A model generated the notes under the pieces. The model had not been told where the DNA came from and made no database searches. It saw only the letters and a program-made list of their open reading frames with translations. Shown here piece after piece: positions 1 to 5,891 of a DNA stretch of 5,891 nucleotides. This DNA is from Chitinophagaceae bacterium. GTDB lineage: Bacteria > Bacteroidota > Bacteroidia > Chitinophagales > Chitinophagaceae. The stretch lies in NCBI GenBank assembly GCA_018061385.1, contig JAGOUF010000169.1, positions 1 to 5,891 on the forward strand, written 5' to 3'. Within the stretch, counting starts at the first letter, position 1, and every line of letters starts with the position of its first letter. The translations under genes were made by a program, and so were the position numbers.

Positions 1-1205
1 ACTTCTCTTAATAAATCAATTGCTTTTTTAGACAGTTTCTTATCTACATCTAACACTACATAACCAATTAAATCGTTGGTTTTTAAGTATTGACCCACAA
101 TATTTATTTTATGTTCAGACAAGGTTGTATTTATAGCACTCAACACACCTGGTACATTGTTGTGAATGTGCAAAATTCTATGTGCAGTTTCAATAGGTGG
201 CAAGGCAATTGCTGGTACAGTGTGTGAGCCACTGGTAATACCTCTTTCTAAAAATTGAAACAATTTTGAACTTACATCTTCACCAATATTTTGTTGTGCT
301 TCTTCTGTACTTCCACCAATATGTGGAGTTAGCAATACATTGTTTAACCCTTGTAAAGGTGTTGTAAAACTATCTCCATTTTTTTCAGGTTCCAAAGGAT
401 AAACATCTATAGCTGCACCACTAATGTGTTCTTCTTTTAATGCTTTGCTTAAGGCTTCTAAATCTACAACTTCGCCTCTGGCATAATTAATTAAAATGCT
501 TCCTTTTTTAAAGTATTTTAAATTTTGTTTGTTGATTAAGTTTTTGGTTTGCTCAGTTTCTGGAACGTGTAATGAAACTACATCGGCATTGCTTAACAAT
601 TCTTTGAGTGTTTTACAAACAACTGCATTGCCCAATGGGAGCTTGGTTACTTCATCATAAAAAATAACTTTCATGCCAAAACTCTCAGCCAAAACACTTA
701 CTTGGCTACCAATATTTCCATAACCAATTAAGCCCAATGTTTTTCCACGTAGCTCAAAACTGCCTTTTGCATCTTTCATCCAAATGCCTTTATGTGCAGC
801 ATTATTTTTATCTAAAATTTTTCTAATTAAAATAATAGAAGCACCAATTACTAATTCTGCCACACTCCTAGTATTGCTATAAGGTGCATTAAAAACCACC
901 ACTCCTTTTTTGGTTGCAGCTTTTAAGTTTACTTGGTTTACACCAATACAAAAACACCCAATGGCTTGTAATTTAGTTGCAGCTGCCAATACTTTTTCGG
1001 TGATTTGAGTTTTTGAACGAATACCCAATAAATGAACATCTTTTACCGCATCAATAAGTTCTTGCTCACTTAATGCACCATTTATTTGTTTAACATTGGC
1101 ATAGCCATGTTGCTTAAAAGCTTGTACTGCTTTATTGCTAATGTTCTCTAAAAAAAGTATGTTTATTTTTTCTTTGGGATAGCTCGTTAATACTGGGTTG
1201 CTCAT
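1..1205 (-). CDS. serA: D-3-phosphoglycerate dehydrogenase, E. coli-type with C-terminal ACT domain (3' end cut by window edge)
   Basis: Cytosolic enzyme that oxidises 3-phosphoglycerate to 3-phosphohydroxypyruvate with NAD, the first step of serine synthesis. The 401 codons visible are open to the window edge. They align almost gap-free with E. coli SerA (410 aa), so roughly ten residues are missing. Seen in the translation: substrate-side segments GCFCIGVNQV (83-92) and NAPYSNTRSVAELVIG (106-121); Rossmann motif GYGNIG (161-166); catalytic Arg243 (in NYARGE), Glu272 and His295 (in LTPHIGGST), matching E. coli R240, E269 and H292; and an ACT domain from about 342. The ACT domain keeps Asn350 and Asn368, equivalent to the serine-binding N346 and N364, so feedback inhibition by serine is likely. 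The ATG at 1205 is chosen because an in-frame TAG lies 12 codons upstream with no ATG, GTG or TTG between. It lies 90 bp downstream of the Smr gene on the same strand and may have its own promoter. Confidence 0.96.
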   Translation of the reverse strand, partial: MSNPVLTSYPKEKINILFLENISNKAVQAFKQHGYANVKQINGALSEQELIDAVKDVHLLGIRSKTQITEKVLAAATKLQAIGCFCIGVNQVNLKAATKKGVVVFNAPYSNTRSVAELVIGASIILIRKILDKNNAAHKGIWMKDAKGSFELRGKTLGLIGYGNIGSQVSVLAESFGMKVIFYDEVTKLPLGNAVVCKTLKELLSNADVVSLHVPETEQTKNLINKQNLKYFKKGSILINYARGEVVDLEALSKALKEEHISGAAIDVYPLEPEKNGDSFTTPLQGLNNVLLTPHIGGSTEEAQQNIGEDVSSKLFQFLERGITSGSHTVPAIALPPIETAHRILHIHNNVPGVLSAINTTLSEHKINIVGQYLKTNDLIGYVVLDVDKKLSKKAIDLLRE

Positions 1206-1272
1206 GAAATTAAAATAATTTGAATAAATAATAATGAACTATAAATAGAAATATGGCAGGCAACCGTATTTG

Positions 1273-1280
1273 CAAATATA
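1273..1280 (-). promoter_or_regulatory. Candidate -7 promoter element for serA
   Basis: On the minus strand this reads TATATTTG followed by C, a full match to the Bacteroidota -7 consensus TAnnTTTG. It sits in the gap between the Smr gene and serA and would give a leader of about 60 nt. No TTG-type -33 element is visible at the usual distance, and it overlaps a 12-bp perfect palindrome (TATTTGCAAATA, 1267-1278), so the match could be partly fortuitous. Confidence 0.4.
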
Positions 1281-1295
1281 GTATTGCTAGTAAAA

Positions 1296-2321
1296 TTAAT
1301 ATTGAAAAAAGATTTCTGTGGCACCATAACCAAAACGTGCATCATATTGATTTACGAAATATTTTACTTCTGTTTTTAGCTTTAAAATATCGTGTATTTC
1401 ATCTTTTAGTTTTCCTTTACCTACACCATGAATTACAATTAATGAAACTTGTCTATGAGCAACAGATAAATAATACCATTTCTCAAACTCTTTTAACTGA
1501 ATGCTTAATATTTCTAAATTGCTTAACCCTTGCCAATGGTTGTTTAGTTTTTCAATGTGCAAATCAATTACAGATCTTGCTGGTTCTAAATGTTGCTTTA
1601 TTTTATTTGCTTCGTACACTTTAAACCCTTTTGCAGCCAAGCTGCTTAATTCAAACTTTTCTTCATACACTTTATTTGGATATTCATCGAAAAGTTGATA
1701 AGATAAAGTGGGTTCATTTTTTGCTTTCATTTCTTCAATTCGCTGAAAAACCTGTTTGGGCTTAAGTTTTAACATAGTTTCAAAATGATTGGCCTTATTT
1801 TTTTGAGGCAACTGCAAAGTAAAATCAACACAAAAAGTAGGCAAATCGTTCACTGTTGCAAAGTCAATATCGTGTAAATAAAAATCTTGAAAAGCATTGA
1901 TTTGATTGCTCAACTCAAAATTATCTACACCAGCAAACTTTTGTGTGTAGGTAAAGCCTAGTGCTAAATTGGAGTTGTTAATTAAATGAATTTTTAATAA
2001 TTCAACTATTTCATCGTTAAAATCGTCTAATGCAAATTTTGGAATGAAAGAAAGCCAAACACCGTTGGCCACTTTTACTTGATTGGGCTTGGGTTTTTCT
2101 TTGGGAATATTGTCAACAAATTGCTTGGGTGCTTTTTGAGGTTCTACAATTTTTTTCTTTGTGAATCTATAGAAATAAGGAAAATCAATTTGATCCATGT
2201 AGGCAGGAAACTTCACTCCTCTCACTTCTATCATCACCATTTTTTCGTTCATAATATCTACAACTTTACCTTCTTCATTGCTTAGTAACACAATAATCTC
2301 ATCTCCAATTTGATATTTCAT
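1296..2321 (-). CDS. DUF2027/Smr domain-containing protein (Smr/MutS-family, no MutS ATPase)
   Basis: A 341-aa protein of the DUF2027-plus-Smr type common in Bacteroidota. Residues 1-55 (start KYQIGDEIIVLLSNEEGKV) look like a small beta-barrel, KOW/Tudor-like segment. A Lys/Pro-rich linker follows (about 56-82), then a beta-rich middle region (about 84-195) and a C-terminal Smr domain (about 248-340). The Smr domain shows its two signatures: DLH at 253-255 (VIDLHIEKL) and the loop HGVGKGKL at 298-305, ending with FGYGATEIFF. Smr domains of MutS2 and relatives bind or nick branched DNA or cleave mRNA on stalled ribosomes. Which of these applies here cannot be told from sequence. There is no Walker A or MutS core, so this is not MutS2 itself. 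The ATG at 2321 places the conserved barrel right at the N terminus and lies four bases after a -7 promoter match. It is divergent from the lptG gene and upstream of serA. Confidence 0.88.
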   Translation of the reverse strand: MKYQIGDEIIVLLSNEEGKVVDIMNEKMVMIEVRGVKFPAYMDQIDFPYFYRFTKKKIVEPQKAPKQFVDNIPKEKPKPNQVKVANGVWLSFIPKFALDDFNDEIVELLKIHLINNSNLALGFTYTQKFAGVDNFELSNQINAFQDFYLHDIDFATVNDLPTFCVDFTLQLPQKNKANHFETMLKLKPKQVFQRIEEMKAKNEPTLSYQLFDEYPNKVYEEKFELSSLAAKGFKVYEANKIKQHLEPARSVIDLHIEKLNNHWQGLSNLEILSIQLKEFEKWYYLSVAHRQVSLIVIHGVGKGKLKDEIHDILKLKTEVKYFVNQYDARFGYGATEIFFQY

Positions 2322-2325
2322 ATAG

Positions 2326-2333
2326 CAAAAATA
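2326..2333 (-). promoter_or_regulatory. Candidate -7 promoter element for the Smr gene
   Basis: Minus strand TATTTTTG followed by C fits TAnnTTTGC exactly. Its G is only four bases before the ATG at 2321, so transcription would begin at or within a few bases of the start codon, giving a leaderless or nearly leaderless mRNA. No clear -33 TTG is seen at the standard spacing. Confidence 0.4.
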
Positions 2334-2502
2334 GATACAGATTTTGTAAAATGATATTTATTACAATAATGCCAAACATTGTGTTGTGGTTTTAAATTCA
2401 ACTTTCTTAATCACTTTCTCTATTGTTAAGGTTTGTTACAAAACAAAAAACAATTTTAACTTCATTTATACCTTAAAAAAATGCTCACACAGTTTAGCAT
2501 AT

Positions 2503-2510
2503 TATATTTG
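2503..2510 (+). promoter_or_regulatory. Candidate -7 promoter element for lptG
   Basis: TATATTTG followed by CCAACT is a full TAnnTTTGC match, 16 bases before the ATG at 2527. Transcription would start near 2516, leaving a leader of about ten bases. That position lies inside the upstream open frame beginning with TTG at 2386, which argues that this longer start is not used. No -33 TTG is evident. Confidence 0.45.
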
Positions 2511-2526
2511 CCAACTATACACTGAA

Positions 2527-3624
2527 ATGAAAAAATTAGATTGGTACATATTAAAGAAATTCTTAAGCACCTTCTTCTTTTCTATTTTTTTATTTACCAT
2601 TATAGCCGTGGTAATTGATATTAGTGAAAAAACAGACGATTTTGTAAAATCAAAACTTGGATTTTTAAGAATTACTACCGATTATTATTTTGGTTTTATT
2701 CCACACATTATTGCATTGTTGTTTCCTTTGTTCGTTTTTATTGCGGTTATATTTTTTACCTCTAAAATGGCTGGTCGTAGTGAAATTGTAGCAATATTGG
2801 CAAGTGGTACAAAGTACAATCGTTGGTTACGCCCCTATTTTTTTGGTGGATTATTTCTTGCAACTATTTTATGGTTTTCCAATCAATACATTATTCCAAA
2901 AGCAAACGTTATTAGAACTGCCTTTGAAGCAAAATATATTGATGCCAACTCGTCTTACGAAGCTTTAGTTGGTGGAAGAAGAGGACGAGATTTGTACTTT
3001 AAAATAGATTCTTTTACCTATGCAGGCATTATGGGTTACGATACAGCAACCAAACAAGGTGGCCCATTTTTCATGGATAAAATTAAAGGCAATCAAGTTA
3101 CAGAAAATATTAGAGCAGAAGGCTTTAGATGGGATACTGCAAAAAAGAAATGGGCATTAGATTATGTAATTAGCCGAAAATTAGATGGTTTAAAAGAAAC
3201 TCTTTTACAAGAAGATCAAAAATTAATGAACTTTAGTTTTGAACCTTTCGATTTAAAAAGAGACAATTATGCAAAAAGTAAATTAACCACACCAGAGCTT
3301 ACTCGATTTATTAAATTAGAAGAAATGAGAGGCTCAGAAACCATTAACGATTTAAAAGTTGAACGCTATAAAAGAGATGCTTCTCCAGTTACTGTAATTA
3401 TGTTAACCATTATTGGTGCTGTAGTTGCAGGAAGAAAAGTAAGAGGTGGTAGTGGTGTACATTTGGCATTGGGTTTTGCAACTGCTGCAATTTTTATTAT
3501 TACCGACAAATTCTCTACCATATTTTCAACCAAAGGCGATTTACCCCCATTATTGGCAGCTTGGATACCCAATATTGTTTTCTTGTTTGTAGCGTATTAT
3601 TTATACAAAAAAGCTCCTAAATAG
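2527..3624 (+). CDS. lptG: LptF/LptG (YjgP/YjgQ) family lipopolysaccharide export permease, closest to LptG
   Basis: Inner-membrane permease subunit of the LptB2FG transporter, which extracts lipopolysaccharide from the inner membrane and passes it to the periplasmic Lpt bridge. The 365-aa product has the family layout: three N-terminal membrane segments (about 13-31, 56-78, 102-119), a soluble periplasmic beta-rich domain (about 125-284) and three C-terminal segments (about 287-302, 310-328, 343-361). The segment SEIVAILASGTKYNRWLRP (85-103) fits the conserved coupling region that contacts the LptB ATPase. The tail, with GVHLALG at 310-316 and GDLPPLLAAWIPN at 337-349, resembles LptG more than LptF, but this is judged by eye. 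The ATG at 2527 is chosen over a TTG 47 codons upstream: it gives the normal family length and N terminus (MKKLDWYILKKFL) and lies just after a promoter match. No LptF, LptA, LptB or LptC gene is adjacent. Confidence 0.9.
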   Translation: MKKLDWYILKKFLSTFFFSIFLFTIIAVVIDISEKTDDFVKSKLGFLRITTDYYFGFIPHIIALLFPLFVFIAVIFFTSKMAGRSEIVAILASGTKYNRWLRPYFFGGLFLATILWFSNQYIIPKANVIRTAFEAKYIDANSSYEALVGGRRGRDLYFKIDSFTYAGIMGYDTATKQGGPFFMDKIKGNQVTENIRAEGFRWDTAKKKWALDYVISRKLDGLKETLLQEDQKLMNFSFEPFDLKRDNYAKSKLTTPELTRFIKLEEMRGSETINDLKVERYKRDASPVTVIMLTIIGAVVAGRKVRGGSGVHLALGFATAAIFIITDKFSTIFSTKGDLPPLLAAWIPNIVFLFVAYYLYKKAPK

Positions 3625-3637
3625 ATAATTTTTCTAG

Positions 3638-3660
3638 TTATTGCCAATTTTAGGGCATAA
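3638..3660 (+). terminator. Weak hairpin after lptG, possible terminator
   Basis: TTAT and GCC (3638-3645, one bulged T) can pair with GGC and ATAA (3654-3660) around an eight-base loop, 14 bases after the lptG stop codon. The following sequence (TTATTGATAA) is not a clean T tract. It is much weaker than the terminator after citrate synthase and may not stop transcription. Confidence 0.2.
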
Positions 3661-3686
3661 TTATTGATAATTTATTACAACCTTAT

Positions 3687-3722
3687 GGTAAAACTTTTGT
3701 TAAACAAGGTAGATGTTTTACC
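3687..3722 (+). repeat. Inverted repeat with an alternative, mutually exclusive hairpin
   Basis: GGTAAAAC (3687-3694) is perfectly complementary to GTTTTACC (3715-3722) across a 20-base loop. The same TACC can instead pair within AAGGTA (3706-3711) and TACCTT (3719-3724) around a seven-base loop. The two folds cannot coexist. They lie in the 262-bp gap between lptG and citrate synthase. The pairing is read directly from the sequence; any regulatory role is speculation. Confidence 0.35.
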
Positions 3723-3730
3723 TTTAGCCG

Positions 3731-3772
3731 CCTTCAAAAAATATTATATACGTAACTGTACATTCTTGAAGG
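3731..3772 (+). repeat. Inverted repeat CCTTCAA / TTGAAGG upstream of citrate synthase
   Basis: CCTTCAA (3731-3737) and TTGAAGG (3766-3772) are perfect reverse complements separated by 28 AT-rich bases. A further short pair, GTAAAC (3820-3825) and GTTTAC (3834-3839), lies closer to the gene. No T tract follows either one, so neither looks like a terminator. They could be protein-binding half-sites, leader structure or chance in AT-rich DNA. Apart from these and the weak promoter at 3860, I see nothing else in 3625-3886. Confidence 0.3.
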
Positions 3773-3859
3773 ATTATTGCTGAATTTGTTGAAGTATTCT
3801 CTGCAAAAACTATATACAGGTAAACAAAAAACGGTTTACAAAATTAAACAAGGCTAATA

Positions 3860-3868
3860 ATTATTTGC
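3860..3868 (+). promoter_or_regulatory. Imperfect -7 promoter element for citrate synthase
   Basis: ATTATTTGC keeps the TTTGC half of the Bacteroidota -7 element but has AT instead of TA at its first two positions. Its placement, 18 bases before the ATG at 3887, matches the spacing seen for lptG and valS. If used, the leader would be about 13 bases and would exclude the upstream inverted repeats. Confidence 0.25.
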
Positions 3869-3886
3869 TATATAAAAAAAATACAA

Positions 3887-5209
3887 ATGGGCGTTATTAA
3901 AGACAAGTTTAAAGAAAAAGCAGAAATTGCCAGTAAAGAAATAAAGACAATTTTGCAAGAACATGGTAATAGAAAAATTGGCGAAGTAACTCTTTCCCAA
4001 ATTTACCAAGGCATGAGAGGCATAACTGGATTAGTTACAGAAACTAGTTTATTAGATGCACAAGAAGGCATTCGTTTTAGAGGTTATACAATTCCTGAAT
4101 TACAAGAAAAACTTCCAAAAGCAAAAAATGGACATGAACCTTTACCAGAAGGATTGTTGTACTTAATGCTAATTGGCGAACTGCCAACAGAAGAAGATAC
4201 AGAAAGAATTACAGGAATTTTGCAAAGAAGAAGCCATGTACCAACCTATGTGTTTTCTGCCATAGATGCTTTGCCGATTACAGCACACCCTATGACCATG
4301 TTTGTAGTTGGTGTAATGGCATTACAAACAGAAAGCTATTTTGCAAAAGCATATAGCGAAGGAATTAGTAAAAAAGATTATTGGGAACCAACTTTTGACG
4401 ATGCAATGATTCTTATTGCACGTTTACCTCGTATTGCAGCATACATTTATCGTAGAAAATATAAAAATAACGAACACATTCAGCCCAATGGTTTGTTAGA
4501 TTGGTCAGGTAATTTAGCTCACATGATGGGTTATACTGATAATGGATTTAAAGAATTGATGCGTTTATACATGACTATCCATGCTGATCATGAAGGAGGC
4601 AATGTATCAGCACATACTACACATTTAGTAGGTAGTGCATTAAGCGATCCTTATTTAAGTTATGCAGCAGGTATGAATGGTTTAGCAGGACCTTTACATG
4701 GTTTAGCCAACCAAGAAGTAATTAAGTGGATTTTTGAAATGCAAAAAGAATTGGGTACCGATTTACCTAGTCCTGAGCAAATTGCACAATATGTACAAGA
4801 CACATTAGCTGCAGGTAAAGTTGTTCCAGGCTACGGTCATGCAGTTTTAAGAAAAACAGATCCAAGATTTACTGCACAAATGGAGTTTGGTAAAAAACAC
4901 ATGCCAGACGATAAATTGTGTCAAACAGTTTGGAATATTTACGAAACTGTTCCACCAATTCTAGAATCATTGGGAAAAATTAAAAATCCTTGGCCAAATG
5001 TAGATGCTCACAGTGGTGCATTATTGGTACATTATGGAATGGTTGAATACGAATTTTATACAGTTTTATTTGCAGTAAGCCGTGCATTGGGTGTAATGAC
5101 AAGTTTATGTTGGGATAGAGCCTTAGGTATGGCATTAGAAAGACCCAAAAGTGTTACAACAGAAAGTGTAAAACGTTGGTTAGATGGTAAAGATGAAATT
5201 TGGGATTAA
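3887..5209 (+). CDS. gltA: Citrate (Si)-synthase, eukaryotic/mitochondrial type
   Basis: Condenses acetyl-CoA with oxaloacetate to citrate, the entry step of the TCA cycle. The 440-aa protein is complete and lines up along nearly its whole length with mitochondrial citrate synthase rather than with E. coli GltA. Shared blocks include GMRGITGLVTETSLLD (42-57), EGIRFRGYTIPE (60-71), LPKAKNGHEPLPEGL (76-90), HADHEGGNVSAHTTHLVGSA (232-251), GLAGPLHGLANQEV (265-278), VPGYGHAVLRKTDPR (313-327) and NPWPNVDAHSGALL (367-380). Active-site residues are intact: His271, His318 and Asp373 (pig heart H274, H320, D375), with oxaloacetate ligands His235, Arg327, Arg399 and Arg419. As in the mature animal enzyme, there is no allosteric NADH-binding N-terminal domain of the E. 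coli type, so a dimer without NADH inhibition is expected. The first 30 residues are a charged helix, not a targeting peptide. The ATG at 3887 follows an A-rich stretch with no Shine-Dalgarno. It is flanked by its own terminator. Confidence 0.96.
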   Translation: MGVIKDKFKEKAEIASKEIKTILQEHGNRKIGEVTLSQIYQGMRGITGLVTETSLLDAQEGIRFRGYTIPELQEKLPKAKNGHEPLPEGLLYLMLIGELPTEEDTERITGILQRRSHVPTYVFSAIDALPITAHPMTMFVVGVMALQTESYFAKAYSEGISKKDYWEPTFDDAMILIARLPRIAAYIYRRKYKNNEHIQPNGLLDWSGNLAHMMGYTDNGFKELMRLYMTIHADHEGGNVSAHTTHLVGSALSDPYLSYAAGMNGLAGPLHGLANQEVIKWIFEMQKELGTDLPSPEQIAQYVQDTLAAGKVVPGYGHAVLRKTDPRFTAQMEFGKKHMPDDKLCQTVWNIYETVPPILESLGKIKNPWPNVDAHSGALLVHYGMVEYEFYTVLFAVSRALGVMTSLCWDRALGMALERPKSVTTESVKRWLDGKDEIWD

Positions 5210-5227
5210 TCTCATTATAAATATTGT

Positions 5228-5259
5228 AAAAAGGTTTCAAGCAATTGAAACCTTTTTTT
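5228..5259 (+). terminator. Strong Rho-independent terminator of citrate synthase
   Basis: A perfect 13-bp stem, AAAAAGGTTTCAA (5228-5240) with TTGAAACCTTTTT (5245-5257), closes on a GCAA tetraloop of the stable GNRA class. The right arm ends in seven consecutive T (5253-5259). It begins 19 bases after the citrate synthase stop codon. The matching A tract on the left means it could also act on minus-strand transcripts. Confidence 0.9.
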
Positions 5260-5299
5260 ATGCCAAAAATTTTATTTAGTAACTATGAATAATTTTTCT

Positions 5300-5364
5300 A
5301 GCCCCGATGGCAACGAAAAGCTACAATAGTTTTTAACTATTGTACTTGCAGTGAACAGCGGGAC
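5300..5364 (+). ncRNA. Candidate structured RNA element between gltA and valS (Flavo-1-like)
   Basis: Nested pairing is visible: outer CCCG/CGGG (5303-5306 with 5359-5362), a short middle helix GCAA/TTGC (5310-5313 with 5346-5349) and a perfect 10-bp inner stem TACAATAGTT/AACTATTGTA (5322-5331 with 5335-5344) with a TTT loop. The ends, AGCCCCGAT at the left and CAGCGGGAC at the right, are G/C-rich in AT-rich surroundings. They resemble a motif I recall as recurring between genes in Bacteroidota (AGCCC-GAT ... AGCGG-AGC-GGA), probably the Flavo-1 RNA family, in which the inner stem varies and the flanks are conserved. The family name is from memory and uncertain. It lies 40 bases after the gltA terminator and 115 bases before valS. 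No T tract follows, so it is not a simple terminator. The strand is inferred from motif orientation. Confidence 0.5.
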
Positions 5365-5444
5365 AAATTATGGTTTTGAAAACAAATACATCTGCTACTA
5401 GCCAACATATTCAATGCTTTTAAAAAAGCACAGTTGCAAATCCT

Positions 5445-5452
5445 TATTTTTG
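5445..5452 (+). promoter_or_regulatory. Candidate -7 promoter element for valS
   Basis: TATTTTTG followed by CCAACT is a full TAnnTTTGC match, 27 bases before the valS ATG, giving a leader of about 20 bases. The ten bases TTTGCCAACT (5449-5458) also occur at the lptG promoter (2507-2516). No clear -33 TTG is present at the usual distance. Confidence 0.45.
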
Positions 5453-5479
5453 CCAACTTAAAATATGTAGTAAAAGATT

Positions 5480-5891
5480 ATGGAGCTTTCTAAAAATTTC
5501 GATCATCAAACAGCCGACAATAACTGGTACACCCATTGGTTAAACAAAGGCTATTTTTATAGTACACCCAATGAAAAAGAACCTTATGTAATTGTAATTC
5601 CACCACCCAATGTAACTGGGGTTTTACACATGGGTCATTGTTTAAACAATACGATTCAAGATATATTAATTCGCCGTGCAAGAATGCAAGGAAAAAATGC
5701 TTGTTGGGTACCAGGAACAGATCATGCAAGTATTGCAACAGAAGCAAAAGTTGTAGCTATGTTACGTGAACGTGGTATTGCAAAATCAGATTTAAGTAGA
5801 GAAGAATTTTTAAAATATGCTTGGGAGTGGAAAGAAAAATATGGTGGCATTATTTTACAACAATTAAAAAAATTGGGATGTAGTTTAGATT
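5480..5891 (+). CDS. valS: Valyl-tRNA synthetase, N-terminal 137 codons (3' part outside window)
   Basis: Class I aminoacyl-tRNA synthetase that charges tRNA-Val with valine in the cytosol. The visible N terminus has the start of the Rossmann catalytic domain: [11 protein letters not shown] (16-26), then PPPNVTG (41-47) leading into the HIGH signature as HMGH (50-53), and the ValS-typical block [13 protein letters not shown] (76-88). PGTDHA and the following [17 protein letters not shown] (107-123) separate ValS from IleS and LeuS. The frame is open to the window edge. The family is usually near 870-900 aa, so the editing domain, KMSKS loop and C-terminal coiled coil are missing only because the window ends. 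The ATG at 5480 is the first start after an in-frame TAA at 5471. It appears to be a separate unit from gltA, with a terminator and its own -7 element between them. No T-box leader is present. Confidence 0.96.
   Translation, partial: MELSKNFDHQTADNNWYTHWLNKGYFYSTPNEKEPYVIVIPPPNVTGVLHMGHCLNNTIQDILIRRARMQGKNACWVPGTDHASIATEAKVVAMLRERGIAKSDLSREEFLKYAWEWKEKYGGIILQQLKKLGCSLD

Noticed and set aside
1253..1698. Plus-strand open frames within 1253-1624 and 1501-1698
   Set aside because: They lie antisense to the Smr gene, whose Smr-domain motifs are on the minus strand. Their products have no recognisable domain and the composition expected of a reverse-frame shadow.
2079..2285. Plus-strand 68-codon frame rich in Phe/Ile/His
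   Set aside because: It is antisense to the N-terminal barrel and linker of the Smr protein. The hydrophobic look is the complement of Lys/Glu codons.
1296..2321. Truncated MutS2
   Set aside because: The protein ends in an Smr domain, but its N terminus is a complete DUF2027-like segment with a good start. This is a normal family architecture, not the remnant of an ATPase-bearing MutS2.
3366..3572. Minus-strand 68-codon frame inside lptG
   Set aside because: It is the complement of the C-terminal membrane segments of the permease, with no promoter or homology visible.
3625..3637. 13-base repeat ATAATTTTTCTAG also found at 5289-5301
   Set aside because: It is almost all A/T, so coincidence is likely in this composition. 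The flanks differ and only the second copy leads into the structured element.
5415..5430. Small hairpin TGCTTT/AAAGCA as a terminator
   Set aside because: It is short, has only a four-base AT loop and no T tract after it. It lies just before the valS promoter where chance AT palindromes are common.
5260..5479. T-box leader controlling valS
   Set aside because: No T-box core sequence or antiterminator/terminator pair precedes valS. The only strong terminator belongs to gltA, and T-boxes are not typical of Bacteroidota.
5490..5747. Minus-strand 85-codon frame inside the valS start
   Set aside because: It is antisense to the HMGH and PGTDHA catalytic blocks of ValS, which are certainly coding on the plus strand.

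Overview
The window is an AT-rich stretch of a Bacteroidota chromosome. Three things point to that phylum. The Smr-type protein has the N-terminal DUF2027-like region typical of Bacteroidota. Four genes are preceded by TAnnTTTGC, the -7 element read by the Bacteroidota housekeeping sigma factor. The start codons follow A/T-rich sequence with no convincing Shine-Dalgarno. A Chitinophagales-like lineage is a reasonable guess because of the eukaryote-type citrate synthase, but this window alone cannot prove it.

Layout: two genes on the minus strand diverge from three on the plus strand across a 205-bp spacer (2322-2526). Minus strand: a DUF2027/Smr protein (2321 to 1296), then serA, phosphoglycerate dehydrogenase (from 1205, running off the left edge about ten residues short of the usual end). 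Plus strand: an LptF/LptG-family lipopolysaccharide-export permease, best matched to LptG (2527-3624); a full-length citrate synthase of the mitochondrial type (3887-5209) closed by a strong intrinsic terminator (5228-5259); and the start of valS, valyl-tRNA synthetase (from 5480, running off the right edge).

The genes cover serine synthesis, nucleic-acid maintenance or translation quality control, outer-membrane assembly, entry to the TCA cycle and tRNA charging. They do not form one pathway. Most seem to be transcribed separately: gaps are 90 to 270 bp and most genes carry their own -7 element.

The intergenic regions are more unusual than the genes. Between citrate synthase and valS, at 5300-5364, lies a compact foldable element whose conserved-looking ends (AGCCCCGAT ... 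CAGCGGGAC) resemble a structured RNA motif scattered between genes in Bacteroidota (Flavo-1-like, from memory). The 262-bp gap before citrate synthase holds several inverted repeats, two of them mutually exclusive. I see no mobile element, CRISPR array, tRNA, rRNA, defence system or new multigene system. This is mainly an ordinary housekeeping region.
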